The translations under genes were made by a program, and so were the position numbers. 64,000 bases of DNA from Pseudomonas kribbensis (lineage in GTDB: Bacteria; Pseudomonadota; Gammaproteobacteria; Pseudomonadales; Pseudomonadaceae): positions 6,118,501 through 6,182,500 of the forward strand of contig NZ_CP029608.1 of assembly GCF_003352185.1 (NCBI RefSeq), in the 5' to 3' direction. The notes below the pieces were generated by a model that was not told where the DNA came from, did no database searches, and saw only the letters and a program-made list of their open reading frames with translations. This document shows, piece by piece, positions 9,916-20,177 of the stretch; position 1 is the stretch's first letter, and the number at the start of each line of letters is the position of its first letter.

Positions 9916-10695
9916 ATGCGGATCATCAGTGTGAACGTCAATGGTATTCAGGCTGCAGTCGAGCGCGGTTTGCTCAGTTGGCTGCAGGCTCAGAATGCCG
10001 ACGTCATCTGCCTGCAGGACACCCGTGCCTCCGCCTTTGAACTGGATGACCCAGCCTTCCAACTGGACGGCTACTTCCTTTATGCCTGCGATGCTGAAGT
10101 CCCTGCCCAAGGCGGCGTGGCTTTGTATTCGCGGTTGCAACCGAAGGCTGTCATCAGCGGTCTCGGTTTCGAGACGGCCGACCGCTACGGGCGCTACCTG
10201 CAAGCAGATTTCGACAAAGTCAGTATTGCCACCTTGCTGCTTCCTTCGGGGATGAACGGCGATGAGGACTTGAACCAGAAGTTCAAGCTCATGGACGACT
10301 TCGGCAAGTACCTGGACAAACAGCGGCGCAAACGTCGCGAGTACATTTATTGTGGCTCGCTGTACGTCGCGCAGCAGAAGCTCGACATCAAGAACTGGCG
10401 CGACAGCCAGCAATCCCCGGGCTTCCTGGCGCCGGAACGCGCCTGGATGGACGAGATTGTCGGCAACATGGGCTACGTAGACGCCCTGCGCGAAGTCAGC
10501 CGCGAAGGCGACCAGTACAGCTGGTGGCCGGACAACGAACAGGCCGAGATGCTGAATCTGGGCTGGCGCTTCGATTACCAGATCCTGACTCCGGGCCTGC
10601 GGCGCTTCGTGCGCAGCGCACGCCTGCCGCGTCAGCCACGGTTCTCGCAGCATGCACCGCTGATCGTCGACTACGACTGGACGCTGACCATCTAA
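9916..10695 (+). CDS. crc: Catabolite repression control protein Crc
   Basis: 259 residues beginning MRIISVNVNGIQAAVERG, near-identical to Pseudomonas Crc. It has the exonuclease/endonuclease/phosphatase fold, but the family is known to lack nuclease activity. It acts with Hfq to hold down translation of catabolic mRNAs until the CrcZ/CrcY small RNAs titrate Hfq. The frame opens 12 codons earlier, but 9916 gives the standard N-terminus. It is divergent from pyrE. Confidence 0.97.
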   Translation: MRIISVNVNGIQAAVERGLLSWLQAQNADVICLQDTRASAFELDDPAFQLDGYFLYACDAEVPAQGGVALYSRLQPKAVISGLGFETADRYGRYLQADFDKVSIATLLLPSGMNGDEDLNQKFKLMDDFGKYLDKQRRKRREYIYCGSLYVAQQKLDIKNWRDSQQSPGFLAPERAWMDEIVGNMGYVDALREVSREGDQYSWWPDNEQAEMLNLGWRFDYQILTPGLRRFVRSARLPRQPRFSQHAPLIVDYDWTLTI

Positions 10696-10712
10696 GCGTC
10701 GTTTCGCAGTAG

Positions 10713-10747
10713 AAAAATGCCCGTATCGCAGGATACGGGCATTTTTT
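10713..10747 (+). terminator. Bidirectional Rho-independent terminator, crc/gltS
   Basis: The stem AAAAATGCCCGTATC/GATACGGGCATTTTT has A and T runs on both sides and lies between the convergent crc and gltS ends. Confidence 0.9.
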
Positions 10748-10775
10748 ATGGGTCAGTCTCAGGCTGGAATGTGCT

Positions 10776-11984
10776 TTAGACAGCAGCGAAGAACGGCAGC
10801 GCCAGGTACAGCTTGATAACGATGACATTGATGATATCGATGAAGAATGCGCCCACCATCGGTACGACCAGAAACGCGATCTGCGAAGGCCCGTAACGCT
10901 GCGTCACCGCTTGCATGTTGGCGATGGCGGTCGGCGTGGCACCGAGGCCGAAACCGCAATGTCCGGCCGCCAGTACTGCCGCATCGTAGTTGCGCCCCAT
11001 CACCCTGAACGTCACGAACACCGCGAACAGCGCCATGACCAGTGTCTGTACCGCCAGAATGATGAAGATCGGCAACGCCAGCGCTGCCAGGTCCCACAGC
11101 TTGAGCGACATCAGCGCAATCGCCAGAAACAGCGACAGGCTGACGTTGCCCAGCACCGAGACTTCCCGCTCGAAGACCTGATACAGACCAAACGCCGAGA
11201 GGCCGTTGCGCAGCACGACACCCACGAACAAGACACAGACGAATGTCGGCAACTCGAATGCCGTGCCATGCAGCAGCCCGTTCAACAGAGTGCCGACCAG
11301 CAGACTGACCGCGATCAGTGCCAGGGTTTCGATGAACGAGAATGGTGTGATCGAGCGCTCCTTGTTCGGCTGCTCAAAACCCTTTGGCAGACGCGGCGCC
11401 TCCTGCGCGTGGCAACCCGGCACCTCGACACGCTTGATCAGCAGGCGGGCAACCGGACCACCGATCAGCCCACCCAGCACCAGACCGAATGTCGCCGAGG
11501 CGATCGCCAGCTCGGAGGCTGAAGCCAGACCGTATTTCTCGCTGAATACCGTTCCCCAGGCGGCGCCGGTTCCATGACCACCGGCCAGCGTGATGGAGCC
11601 CGTCAACAGCCCCATCAGCGGGTCGAGCCCCAGCACTGTGGCGAGTCCGATGCCCATGGCGTTCTGCAGGATCAGGAGGCCGGTGACCGCCAGTAAAAAC
11701 ACCCCCACTACGCGACCGCCCTTCTTCAGGCTGGCGAAGTCTGCACTCAGACCGATAGTGGCAAAAAACGCCAGCATCAGCGGCGCCTGCAACGAGGTAT
11801 CGAACCGGACTTCTATGTCGAGCGCACGCAATACCAGAAGCCCCAGGGCAACCAACAGGCCACCCGCGACAGGTTCGGGAATATTGAAATTGCGCAGTAC
11901 ACCAACACGGGTAACAAGACCACGCCCCAGCAGAAGTACAAGGGAAGCGGCCACGAGCGTGCCGTAAAAATCGAGCTGAATCAT
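10776..11984 (-). CDS. gltS: Sodium/glutamate symporter
   Basis: A 402-residue inner-membrane protein with about ten hydrophobic segments in two inverted halves. GltS features visible are NIPEPVAGGL, FATIGLSADF, the re-entrant LAGGHGTGAAWG loop and, in the second half, LAAGHCGFGLGATPTAIANM. It imports glutamate with sodium. It is convergent with crc. The start ATG lies near the end of a long AT-rich leader region. Confidence 0.94.
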   Translation of the reverse strand: MIQLDFYGTLVAASLVLLLGRGLVTRVGVLRNFNIPEPVAGGLLVALGLLVLRALDIEVRFDTSLQAPLMLAFFATIGLSADFASLKKGGRVVGVFLLAVTGLLILQNAMGIGLATVLGLDPLMGLLTGSITLAGGHGTGAAWGTVFSEKYGLASASELAIASATFGLVLGGLIGGPVARLLIKRVEVPGCHAQEAPRLPKGFEQPNKERSITPFSFIETLALIAVSLLVGTLLNGLLHGTAFELPTFVCVLFVGVVLRNGLSAFGLYQVFEREVSVLGNVSLSLFLAIALMSLKLWDLAALALPIFIILAVQTLVMALFAVFVTFRVMGRNYDAAVLAAGHCGFGLGATPTAIANMQAVTQRYGPSQIAFLVVPMVGAFFIDIINVIVIKLYLALPFFAAV

Positions 11985-12371
11985 CTGGATTATTCTTGGC
12001 TATAGAGTCGGAGGCGAACTTTTCCCTGGATACGCCTCACGAATCGGCTGGCTGTTTCAACATCGGAAACACTGGAATTCAAGGGCCTTCGATGGCCTGA
12101 ATATATCGAAATATTTCTGAAGGAATATGACGTGCGACAACCTTAACAAGCGCAAAGTCATGCTGCCAATGACCTTTGGCCGCATCAAGGCATTACAGTT
12201 GTGACTAAAAATGTAAGGCCGGTGGATATATAAAATCTGTTCTGCCATTCATCGCGGGCAGACTATTCCTACAATCAGTGCAGGTTTATGTAGTTGCAAA
12301 AAAGCCCTGACAAGTCAGGGCTTTTAAACATGCAGAATTAATTATTCCAACATGCACATTTCGGCTGAATG
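11985..12371. other. Intergenic region upstream of gltS
   Basis: 387 bp, relatively AT-rich. It must carry the gltS promoter (minus strand) and it contains the terminator of the DUF4870 gene at 12296-12327. I see no credible coding frame; the 63-codon minus ORF at 12057-12248 has no family features. No clear sigma-54 or sigma-70 pair could be assigned. Confidence 0.5.
12296..12327 (-). terminator. Rho-independent terminator of the DUF4870 gene
   Basis: The stem AAAGCCCTGA/TCAGGGCTTT closes a CAAG loop. On the minus strand it is followed by a run of six T residues, 45 nt past the stop codon of the small membrane protein. Confidence 0.85.
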
Positions 12372-12740
12372 CTATTTGATCAAGCGCCAGGTAAACGGAT
12401 AACGGTACGGAAAACCTTCATTGGCCTTTACGCCACCAATGATCGTCAACACCAGTGCGCCGATGGCAAGCAGGCCGAACAACACAAACCCGATGATCAG
12501 CACCATCAGCAAAAAGCAGATCATCGAAGCAATTGCCACGGTGATCTGAAAATTCAGCGCTTCCTTGCCCTGGGCATCGATAAACGGATCCGTCTCGCGC
12601 TTCATCTGCCACAGGATCAATGGCCCGATCAGCGTGCCGAACGGAACCCAGATCCCCAGCAAGGCGGACAAGTGACAAAACATTGCCCACTGGCGAACCT
12701 CGTGGCTCGGCTTGGGCAGCAACTCTTGCTCATCACTCAT
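12372..12740 (-). CDS. DUF4870/Tic20-like small membrane protein
   Basis: 122 residues. A soluble N-terminus (SDEQELLPKPSHEVRQWAMFCHLSALLG) leads into three or four hydrophobic segments, with the family signature DPFIDAQGKEALNFQ near residues 50-65. DUF4870 proteins are inner-membrane proteins of unknown role. It lies 29 nt downstream of rph on the same strand and is probably co-transcribed with it. It starts at an ATG with a GAGGA site nearby. Confidence 0.85.
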   Translation of the reverse strand: MSDEQELLPKPSHEVRQWAMFCHLSALLGIWVPFGTLIGPLILWQMKRETDPFIDAQGKEALNFQITVAIASMICFLLMVLIIGFVLFGLLAIGALVLTIIGGVKANEGFPYRYPFTWRLIK

Positions 12741-12769
12741 CGCGTCCTCCTCGCGGGTTACGAACCTGC

Positions 12770-13492
12770 TCAGTCGGCCAGTGCAGCCGTTTGCAGTTCG
12801 AAGATCTCGTTCATGCCTTTCTTGGCCAGTTCCAGCATCGCGGTCAGCTCTTCAGGCTGGAACGGCGCGCCTTCGGCGGTGCCCTGCACTTCGATGAAAC
12901 CGCCAGTGCTGGTCATCACCACGTTCAGGTCGGTCTCGGCAGCGGAGTCTTCAAGATAGTCCAGATCCAGCACCGGCTCGCCCTGGTACATGCCCACGGA
13001 AACAGCACCGATCATTTGCTTGAGCGGGTCGCCGCCTTTCAGGCCGCCGCGCTTCTTGATGACTTTCAGGGCATCGACCAGCGCAACCATGGCGCCGGTG
13101 ATCGACGCGGTGCGGGTGCCGCCGTCGGCCTGGATCACATCGCAGTCGACGTACAGGGTGACGTCGCCCAGCTTGGACATATCCAGCGCAGCGCGCAGGG
13201 AGCGACCGATCAGGCGCTGGATTTCCAGGGTGCGGCCGCCCTGCTTGCCACGGCTCGCTTCACGCTGGTTACGCTCGCCGGTGGCGCGCGGCAGCATGCC
13301 GTACTCGGCGGTCAGCCAGCCCTGGCCCTGACCTTTGAGGAAACGCGGCACGCCGTTTTCGACGCTGACGGTACAGATGACTTTGGTATCACCGAATTCG
13401 ACCAGTACCGACCCTTCGGCGTGCTTGGTGTAGTTGCGGGTAATGCGGATCGAGCGGAGCTGATCGGCAGCGCGACCACTTGGACGTTTCAT
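12770..13492 (-). CDS. rph: Ribonuclease PH
   Basis: A 240-residue phosphorolytic 3'-5' exoribonuclease that trims tRNA 3' ends. The N-terminus [13 protein letters not shown] and the signatures [41 protein letters not shown] (phosphate-binding arginines) and the [18 protein letters not shown] core are present. The open frame extends 18 codons further, but 13492 is the conserved start, with GGAGATACCT upstream. It is divergent from yicC. Confidence 0.97.
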   Translation of the reverse strand: MKRPSGRAADQLRSIRITRNYTKHAEGSVLVEFGDTKVICTVSVENGVPRFLKGQGQGWLTAEYGMLPRATGERNQREASRGKQGGRTLEIQRLIGRSLRAALDMSKLGDVTLYVDCDVIQADGGTRTASITGAMVALVDALKVIKKRGGLKGGDPLKQMIGAVSVGMYQGEPVLDLDYLEDSAAETDLNVVMTSTGGFIEVQGTAEGAPFQPEELTAMLELAKKGMNEIFELQTAALAD

Positions 13493-13759
13493 AGGAGATA
13501 CCTGTACTGGGGACGGAAAACTGCGGAGCATTATAGAGCTGCGCACCGTGCCTGGGCACTGCTTAAAAATTCCGGCCGTCGATCCAGAGCCCTGAAACGC
13601 GCTTCGCCGACGGCCTGCAGCCCTTTGTCACACCGTGTGTTTGGGCGCATCTGCCGCACTGCGCTACAATCCTGCGCCTTTGCTGCCAGTCGGCTTAAAT
13701 TCATTGATATCGAGCTGCGAAGCTTCAATTCGCGCCGATCTGTATCGCGAGGTCACCCC

Positions 13760-15254
<1,495 letters not shown>

Positions 15255-15422
15255 AACAGCACTTCCCAAAACCGCTGCAAGGGCTTTACATTGGTGCTTG
15301 CAGCGCGTTGAAGAGTCTGGTCAAAAAATCAGCGCTTCCCTAATCGCTGGTGATTTTTTAAACTGTTGAGTCCGCTCGCCCAACCGGGCAGCGCGCATAT
15401 TGCATTCGCTCCGAGGAATACC

Positions 15423-15686
15423 ATGGCCCGCGTAACCGTTGAAGACTGCCTAGAACACGTGGAAAACCGCTTTGAGCTGGTCATGCTCTCTACCAAGCGT
15501 GCCCGTCAACTGGCCACCGGCGGCAAAGAGCCCCTGGTACAGTGGGAAAACGACAAACCGACCGTAGTTGCGCTGCGTGAAATCGCTGAAGGCCTGATGA
15601 GCTACGAGTTCATCGCCGAGCAGGAAATCGTCCACGAAGACCCGGTCTTCGCTGCGTTCGAGGACGAGTCCAACGAGGCCGTCTAA
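15423..15686 (+). CDS. rpoZ: RNA polymerase omega subunit
   Basis: 87 residues, [20 protein letters not shown], with the RAxxL segment [10 protein letters not shown] typical of omega. It chaperones beta-prime and forms part of the ppGpp site 1. The ATG at 15423 is preceded by GAGGAAT. A 168-bp gap separates it from gmk, probably with its own promoter; that gap contains an 8-bp inverted repeat (GCTGCAAG 15274-15281 / CTTGCAGC 15297-15304). Confidence 0.97.
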   Translation: MARVTVEDCLEHVENRFELVMLSTKRARQLATGGKEPLVQWENDKPTVVALREIAEGLMSYEFIAEQEIVHEDPVFAAFEDESNEAV

Positions 15687-15743
15687 GCCTATGCCTGGTC
15701 GACGTAGCACGGCGCGGGATCACAGCCTACGGCAGGAGTTATC

Positions 15744-17849
15744 ATGCCGAGCATAGACGCCCTCGCCGATCGCTTATCGACCTACCTCGGCAATGACCAG
15801 GTCAACCTGGTCCGCCGAGCGTATTTCTACGCCGAACAAGCCCACGACGGCCAACGCCGCCGCAGCGGCGAGGCGTACGTCACGCATCCTCTTGCCGTGG
15901 CAAACATTCTTGCCGACATGCACATGGACCATCAGAGCCTGATGGCTGCGATGCTGCATGACGTAATCGAAGACACCGGTATCGCCAAGGAAGCGCTGCA
16001 AGCGCAGTTCGGTGAAACCGTGGCCGAACTGGTCGACGGGGTCAGCAAACTGACCCAGATGAACTTCGAGACCAAGGCCGAAGCCCAGGCTGAAAACTTC
16101 CAGAAAATGGCCATGGCCATGGCACGCGACATTCGCGTGATCCTGGTCAAGCTCGCCGACCGCCTGCACAACATGCGCACGCTGGAAGTGCTGTCCGGCG
16201 AAAAACGCCGGCGCATCGCCAAGGAAACCCTCGAGATCTACGCACCCATCGCCAACCGGCTGGGCATGCACGCGATCCGCATCGAGTTCGAAGACCTCGG
16301 TTTCAAGGCCATGCACCCGATGCGTTCCGCGCGGATCTACCAGGCGGTCAAACGCGCCCGGGGCAACCGCAAGGAAATCGTCAACAAGATCGAAGAGTCC
16401 CTTGGCCACTGCCTCGCCATCGACGGCATCCAGGGTGAAGTCAGTGGTCGCCAGAAACACCTCTACGGCATTTACAAGAAAATGCGCGGCAAGCGTCGGG
16501 CTTTCAACGAGATCATGGACGTCTACGCGTTCCGGATCATCGTCGACAAGGTCGATACCTGCTACCGCGTGCTGGGTGCTGTTCATAATTTGTACAAACC
16601 GTTGCCGGGGCGCTTCAAGGATTACATCGCGATCCCCAAGGCCAACGGCTATCAGTCGCTGCACACCACGCTGTTCGGCATGCACGGTGTTCCGATCGAG
16701 ATCCAGATCCGCACCCGTGAAATGGAAGAGATGGCCAACAACGGCATTGCCGCCCACTGGCTGTACAAATCCAGCGGCGACGAGCAGCCGAAAGGCACTC
16801 ATGCCCGCGCCCGTCAGTGGGTCAAAGGCGTGCTGGAAATGCAGCAACGTGCCGGCAACTCGCTGGAATTCATCGAGAGCGTGAAGATCGACCTGTTCCC
16901 GGACGAGGTCTACGTGTTCACGCCCAAAGGCCGGATCATGGAGCTGCCCAAAGGCTCCACGGCGGTCGACTTTGCCTACGCGGTGCACACCGATGTCGGC
17001 AACAGCTGCATCGCCTGCCGGATCAACCGTCGTCTCGCGCCGCTGTCCGAACCACTGCAAAGTGGCTCCACGGTCGAGATCGTCAGCGCCCCCGGCGCAC
17101 GGCCGAATCCGGCGTGGCTCAACTTCGTGGTCACCGGCAAGGCGCGGACCCACATCCGCCACGCGCTGAAACTGCAACGCCGCTCCGAATCCATCAGCCT
17201 CGGCGAACGCCTGCTGAACAAGGTGCTCAACGGTTTCGACAGCGCGCTGGAACAGATTCCGGCCGAACGCGTGAAGGCGATGCTCACCGAGTACCGCCTC
17301 GAACTGATCGAAGACTTGCTGGAAGACATCGGCCTGGGCAACCGCATGGCCTATGTCGTGGCGCGTCGCCTGCTCGGCGAAGGCGAGCAACTGCCAAGCC
17401 CTGAAGGCCCGCTGGCGATTCGCGGCACCGAAGGTCTCGTGCTCAGTTACGCCAAATGCTGCACGCCGATCCCGGGCGACCCGATTGTCGGGCACCTGTC
17501 GGCGGGCAAAGGCATGGTCGTGCACCTGGACAACTGCCGCAACATCAGCGAAATCCGCCACAACCCGGAAAAATGCATCCAGCTCTCGTGGGCCAAGGAT
17601 GTCACCGGCGAATTCAACGTCGAACTGCGTGTCGAGCTGGAACACCAGCGCGGCCTGATCGCCCTGCTGGCCAGCAGCGTCAACGCGGCCGACGGCAATA
17701 TCGAGAAAATCAGCATGGATGAGCGCGATGGTCGCATCAGCGTCGTCCAGTTGGTGGTCAGCGTCCACGACCGTGTGCACCTGGCCCGCGTGATCAAGAA
17801 ACTGCGCGCACTGACCGGGGTGATCCGCATCACCCGCATGCGTGCCTGA
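15744..17849 (+). CDS. spoT: Bifunctional (p)ppGpp synthetase/hydrolase SpoT
   Basis: 701 residues, the usual SpoT length. The order is: HD hydrolase domain (residues about 40-145, HDVIEDT motif); synthetase domain (DYIAIPKANGYQSLHTT near 300); TGS domain (DEVYVFTPKGRIMELPKGST near 390); zinc-finger-like conserved Cys region (YAKCCTPIPGDPIVGH near 570); and C-terminal ACT domain. It sets ppGpp levels in response to carbon, fatty acid and iron stress. It lies 57 nt downstream of rpoZ. Confidence 0.97.
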   Translation: MPSIDALADRLSTYLGNDQVNLVRRAYFYAEQAHDGQRRRSGEAYVTHPLAVANILADMHMDHQSLMAAMLHDVIEDTGIAKEALQAQFGETVAELVDGVSKLTQMNFETKAEAQAENFQKMAMAMARDIRVILVKLADRLHNMRTLEVLSGEKRRRIAKETLEIYAPIANRLGMHAIRIEFEDLGFKAMHPMRSARIYQAVKRARGNRKEIVNKIEESLGHCLAIDGIQGEVSGRQKHLYGIYKKMRGKRRAFNEIMDVYAFRIIVDKVDTCYRVLGAVHNLYKPLPGRFKDYIAIPKANGYQSLHTTLFGMHGVPIEIQIRTREMEEMANNGIAAHWLYKSSGDEQPKGTHARARQWVKGVLEMQQRAGNSLEFIESVKIDLFPDEVYVFTPKGRIMELPKGSTAVDFAYAVHTDVGNSCIACRINRRLAPLSEPLQSGSTVEIVSAPGARPNPAWLNFVVTGKARTHIRHALKLQRRSESISLGERLLNKVLNGFDSALEQIPAERVKAMLTEYRLELIEDLLEDIGLGNRMAYVVARRLLGEGEQLPSPEGPLAIRGTEGLVLSYAKCCTPIPGDPIVGHLSAGKGMVVHLDNCRNISEIRHNPEKCIQLSWAKDVTGEFNVELRVELEHQRGLIALLASSVNAADGNIEKISMDERDGRISVVQLVVSVHDRVHLARVIKKLRALTGVIRITRMRA

Positions 17850-17873
17850 GCCCACCATTACAAGGAGTCATAC

Positions 17874-18254
17874 ATGACCAAGACCGTTATCACCAGCGAC
17901 AAGGCCCCGGCCGCCATCGGTACTTACTCCCAGGCGATCAAGGCTGGCAACACTGTCTACATGTCGGGCCAGATCCCGCTGGACCCGAAAACCATGGAAC
18001 TGGTCGAAGGCTTCGAAGCCCAGACCGTCCAGGTCTTCGAGAACCTGAAAGCCGTGGCCGAAGCTGCCGGCGGTTCATTCAAGGACATCGTCAAGCTGAA
18101 CATCTTCCTCACCGACCTGAGCCACTTCGCCAAGGTCAACGAGATCATGGGCAAGTACTTCGACCAGCCATACCCGGCCCGCGCCGCCATCGGCGTTGCA
18201 GCCCTGCCAAAGGGTTCGCAGGTTGAGATGGATGCCATTCTGGTCATCGAGTAA
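17874..18254 (+). CDS. ridA: RidA/YjgF enamine-imine deaminase
   Basis: A 126-residue trimeric deaminase that clears reactive 2-aminoacrylate and related enamines. The C-terminal motif [23 protein letters not shown] carries the carboxylate-binding Arg. [16 protein letters not shown] is the family N-terminal signature. It lies 24 nt after spoT with AAGGAG upstream, as in other Pseudomonas. Confidence 0.96.
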   Translation: MTKTVITSDKAPAAIGTYSQAIKAGNTVYMSGQIPLDPKTMELVEGFEAQTVQVFENLKAVAEAAGGSFKDIVKLNIFLTDLSHFAKVNEIMGKYFDQPYPARAAIGVAALPKGSQVEMDAILVIE

Positions 18255-18327
18255 TGCGCACGGCGCGACCCTTCAAGGTCGCGCCGACTGCTCTGCGGTA
18301 AAGAAAAGGTTTTGAAAGGATTCCACC

Positions 18328-19068
18328 ATGCGCAAAGCGCTTGCTCTCTCGCTGCTCGCCATTTTCCTCGGCGGTTGCGCCAGCAACCCTGCCGACCGTG
18401 ACATCAGCGGCACCTGGATCAATCAGGTCGCCATCGATGCCGCCGCCAAGGGCGGCCCCCTGCGTGAAGCGCTTCAGGCCTACGGCCCGAACCTGGAATG
18501 GGACATCAACACCAAGGCCGGACAGGCCCGCTTCACCAACGGTTTCGAGAACGTCGAAGGACGGCTGCAGGGCGAACAGTCCGGCGCCTGGAAAGTCGAT
18601 TTCTACGGCAGCTCCGGCAGCGAGCTGAAACGCGACGGCGGCCAGTTGCACCAGGCTGCCAGCGAAAACGAACCGCAGCAGCTCTTCGATCGCGCGCAGA
18701 TTCCGGTGCCGGAAGGCGCACCGATCGGCGCCAGCTTCGAACGCGCGCTGTATTCGGCCTACCTGGGCGGCAACTGGACCATCGCCAGCGGCCAGGGCGA
18801 AGGCGCCACCGTGCAATTCCAGGCTGACGGACAAGTCTCCGGCCTGCCGGGTGCCGACCGCTATGCCTTGTGCCTGGCGGGCGACTGCGCCTCGATGAGC
18901 AGCGGAAACGACAGCATGTGGCTGCAGCAGAACGGTCAGGGCAACAACTGGATCTTCGTTCGCAAGGGCAAGGAGCTGGAGATTTTGCAGGCCGTGAACA
19001 CGGCACTGGCGGATGAACAGCCGCAGTTCAGCCCGGGTGAACGCAAGTGGTTGCTCGAGAAGCAGTGA
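18328..19068 (+). CDS. Predicted outer-membrane lipoprotein of unknown function
   Basis: 246 residues with a lipoprotein signal: MRKALALSLLAIFLGGC, lipobox LGGC with Cys at 17. The residue after Cys is Ala, so outer-membrane sorting is expected. The mature part looks like two similar beta-rich repeats (ISGTWINQ near residue 28 and LGGNWTIASGQG near 148), each followed by a strand-rich stretch; the second contains two Cys (LCLAGDCAS) that may form a disulfide. A homologue sits here in most Pseudomonas, but I know of no function. Confidence 0.8.
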   Translation: MRKALALSLLAIFLGGCASNPADRDISGTWINQVAIDAAAKGGPLREALQAYGPNLEWDINTKAGQARFTNGFENVEGRLQGEQSGAWKVDFYGSSGSELKRDGGQLHQAASENEPQQLFDRAQIPVPEGAPIGASFERALYSAYLGGNWTIASGQGEGATVQFQADGQVSGLPGADRYALCLAGDCASMSSGNDSMWLQQNGQGNNWIFVRKGKELEILQAVNTALADEQPQFSPGERKWLLEKQ

Positions 19069-19082
19069 TCTGCGCGTGAAAC

Positions 19083-19120
19083 AAAAAAGGCGGAAGCAAA
19101 CCATTGCTCCCGCCTTTTTT
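19083..19120 (+). terminator. Bidirectional Rho-independent terminator
   Basis: The stem AAAAAAGGCGGAAGCAA/TTGCTCCCGCCTTTTTT (with one mismatch) has A and T runs on both strands. It lies between the lipoprotein gene and the convergent SDR gene. Confidence 0.88.
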
Positions 19121-19131
19121 ACATCTGCAAA

Positions 19132-19989
19132 TCAGCAGCGACCCTCAAGAATCGCGGCATAACCCTCGCGATAACTCGGATACGTCGGCACCCAGCCCAA
19201 CGCCTTCGCCCGGGCATTGCTGCAACGCTTGCTGCCGGTTCGGCGCACGCTCTCGTCTTCCGACCATTCGGTGACACCCAGATACTCGCGCAACCACGCC
19301 ACCACTTCGGCCAGCGGCGCCGGCGCATCGTCCACGCCGATGTAGACGTCATCCAGCGCCACACCCTTGCGATCCGCCTCCAGCAGAAACGCCATCAGGC
19401 CCGCCGCGTCATCGGCATGGATGCGATTGCCATACAGCGGCGGATCGACCGCCACGCGATAGCCACGACGCACCTGGGTCAGCAGCCATTCACGGCCCGG
19501 GCCGTAGATGCCGGTCAGACGCACGATGCTCGCCGGGATGCCGCTGTTCAGCGCAACCTGCTCGGCTTCCAGCATCACCCGACCGGAATAACCAGCGGCA
19601 ACGGTCTCGGATTTTTCATCCACCCATTCCCCGTCCTGCTGCCCGTAGACACTGCTGCTGGAAACGAACAGCAGCCGATCCGGCACCTGCCCGTAATCGT
19701 CCAGCCAGCCCAGCACATGCTGCAAACCCTGCACATAAGCCGCGCGATAACCGGCTTCATCGTGCTCGGTCGCGGCGGCGCAATACACCAGGTAATCCAC
19801 AGCACCGACCGGCCAGGTCTCGGGGCAGTCTTCATTGAACAAGTCACCGGCCACACCGATAACGCCTTCCGGCAAACGTGAAACATTGCGGCGCAGGCCG
19901 TACACCTGAAAGCCGGCAGCCAGCAATTGCGTGGCCAGACGGCTGCCGACATCACCGCAACCGGCGATCAAAACAGAGGGCGCGGACAT
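19132..19989 (-). CDS. NAD-dependent epimerase/dehydratase (extended-SDR, YeeZ-like)
   Basis: 285 residues. A Rossmann start VLIAGCGDVGSRLA (GxGxxG) is followed by LLFVSSSSVYG. The usual YxxxK catalytic pair is altered here, since SGRVMLEAEQ occupies that place, so activity as a standard SDR is uncertain. Later motifs are RLTGIYGPGR and RIHADDAAG. The substrate is unknown. It starts at the ATG at 19989 with GGGAG 7 nt before; the preceding TTG is less likely. Confidence 0.85.
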   Translation of the reverse strand: MSAPSVLIAGCGDVGSRLATQLLAAGFQVYGLRRNVSRLPEGVIGVAGDLFNEDCPETWPVGAVDYLVYCAAATEHDEAGYRAAYVQGLQHVLGWLDDYGQVPDRLLFVSSSSVYGQQDGEWVDEKSETVAAGYSGRVMLEAEQVALNSGIPASIVRLTGIYGPGREWLLTQVRRGYRVAVDPPLYGNRIHADDAAGLMAFLLEADRKGVALDDVYIGVDDAPAPLAEVVAWLREYLGVTEWSEDESVRRTGSKRCSNARAKALGWVPTYPSYREGYAAILEGRC

Positions 19990-20081
19990 CAAAAATCTCC
20001 CATCGGAAAGCGACAGACTAGCCCTGGCAGGGGACGAGCGGCTAGCAATGAAGGAAAAAAAGCAACTCTATTACTTCTGTT

Positions 20082-20103
20082 AACAAGAATTACTTGCAAT
20101 AAT
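20082..20103 (+). promoter_or_regulatory. Fur-box-like site upstream of exbB
   Basis: AACAAGAATTACTTGCAATAAT has the A/T-rich hexamer pattern of Pseudomonas Fur sites such as those with GAGAATTATTTGCATT. It lies 75 nt before the exbB start. Iron control of TonB-ExbBD systems is well established; the site assignment is by eye. Confidence 0.5.
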
Positions 20104-20177
20104 GCACGTCACTTTTGTTCTCGGCCTCACGAGGCCTGGAAGAGCATCACCGTTTTTCTACCTCAGGTCCGGCCAGC

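Noticed and set aside
12085..12200. Possible sigma-54 promoter for gltS (TGGCAGCATGACTTTGC on the minus strand)
   Set aside because: The spacing between the GG and GC dinucleotides is 2 nt too long for a sigma-54 -24/-12 element.
12057..12248. 63-codon minus ORF upstream of gltS
   Set aside because: No ribosome site, no homologous features, and it sits in AT-rich promoter DNA.
12620..13759. Long upstream extension of the yicC frame (380 codons)
   Set aside because: It runs antisense through rph and the DUF4870 gene. The conserved YicC N-terminus and the ribosome site place the start at 13760.
15274..15304. GCTGCAAG/CTTGCAGC inverted repeat after gmk as a terminator
   Set aside because: The stem is only 8 bp with a 15-nt loop and no T tract, so it was left as an unassigned inverted repeat.
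15774..17858. 694-codon open frame on the minus strand opposite spoT
   Set aside because: Antisense shadow of an unmistakable SpoT gene with all domains in the other frame.
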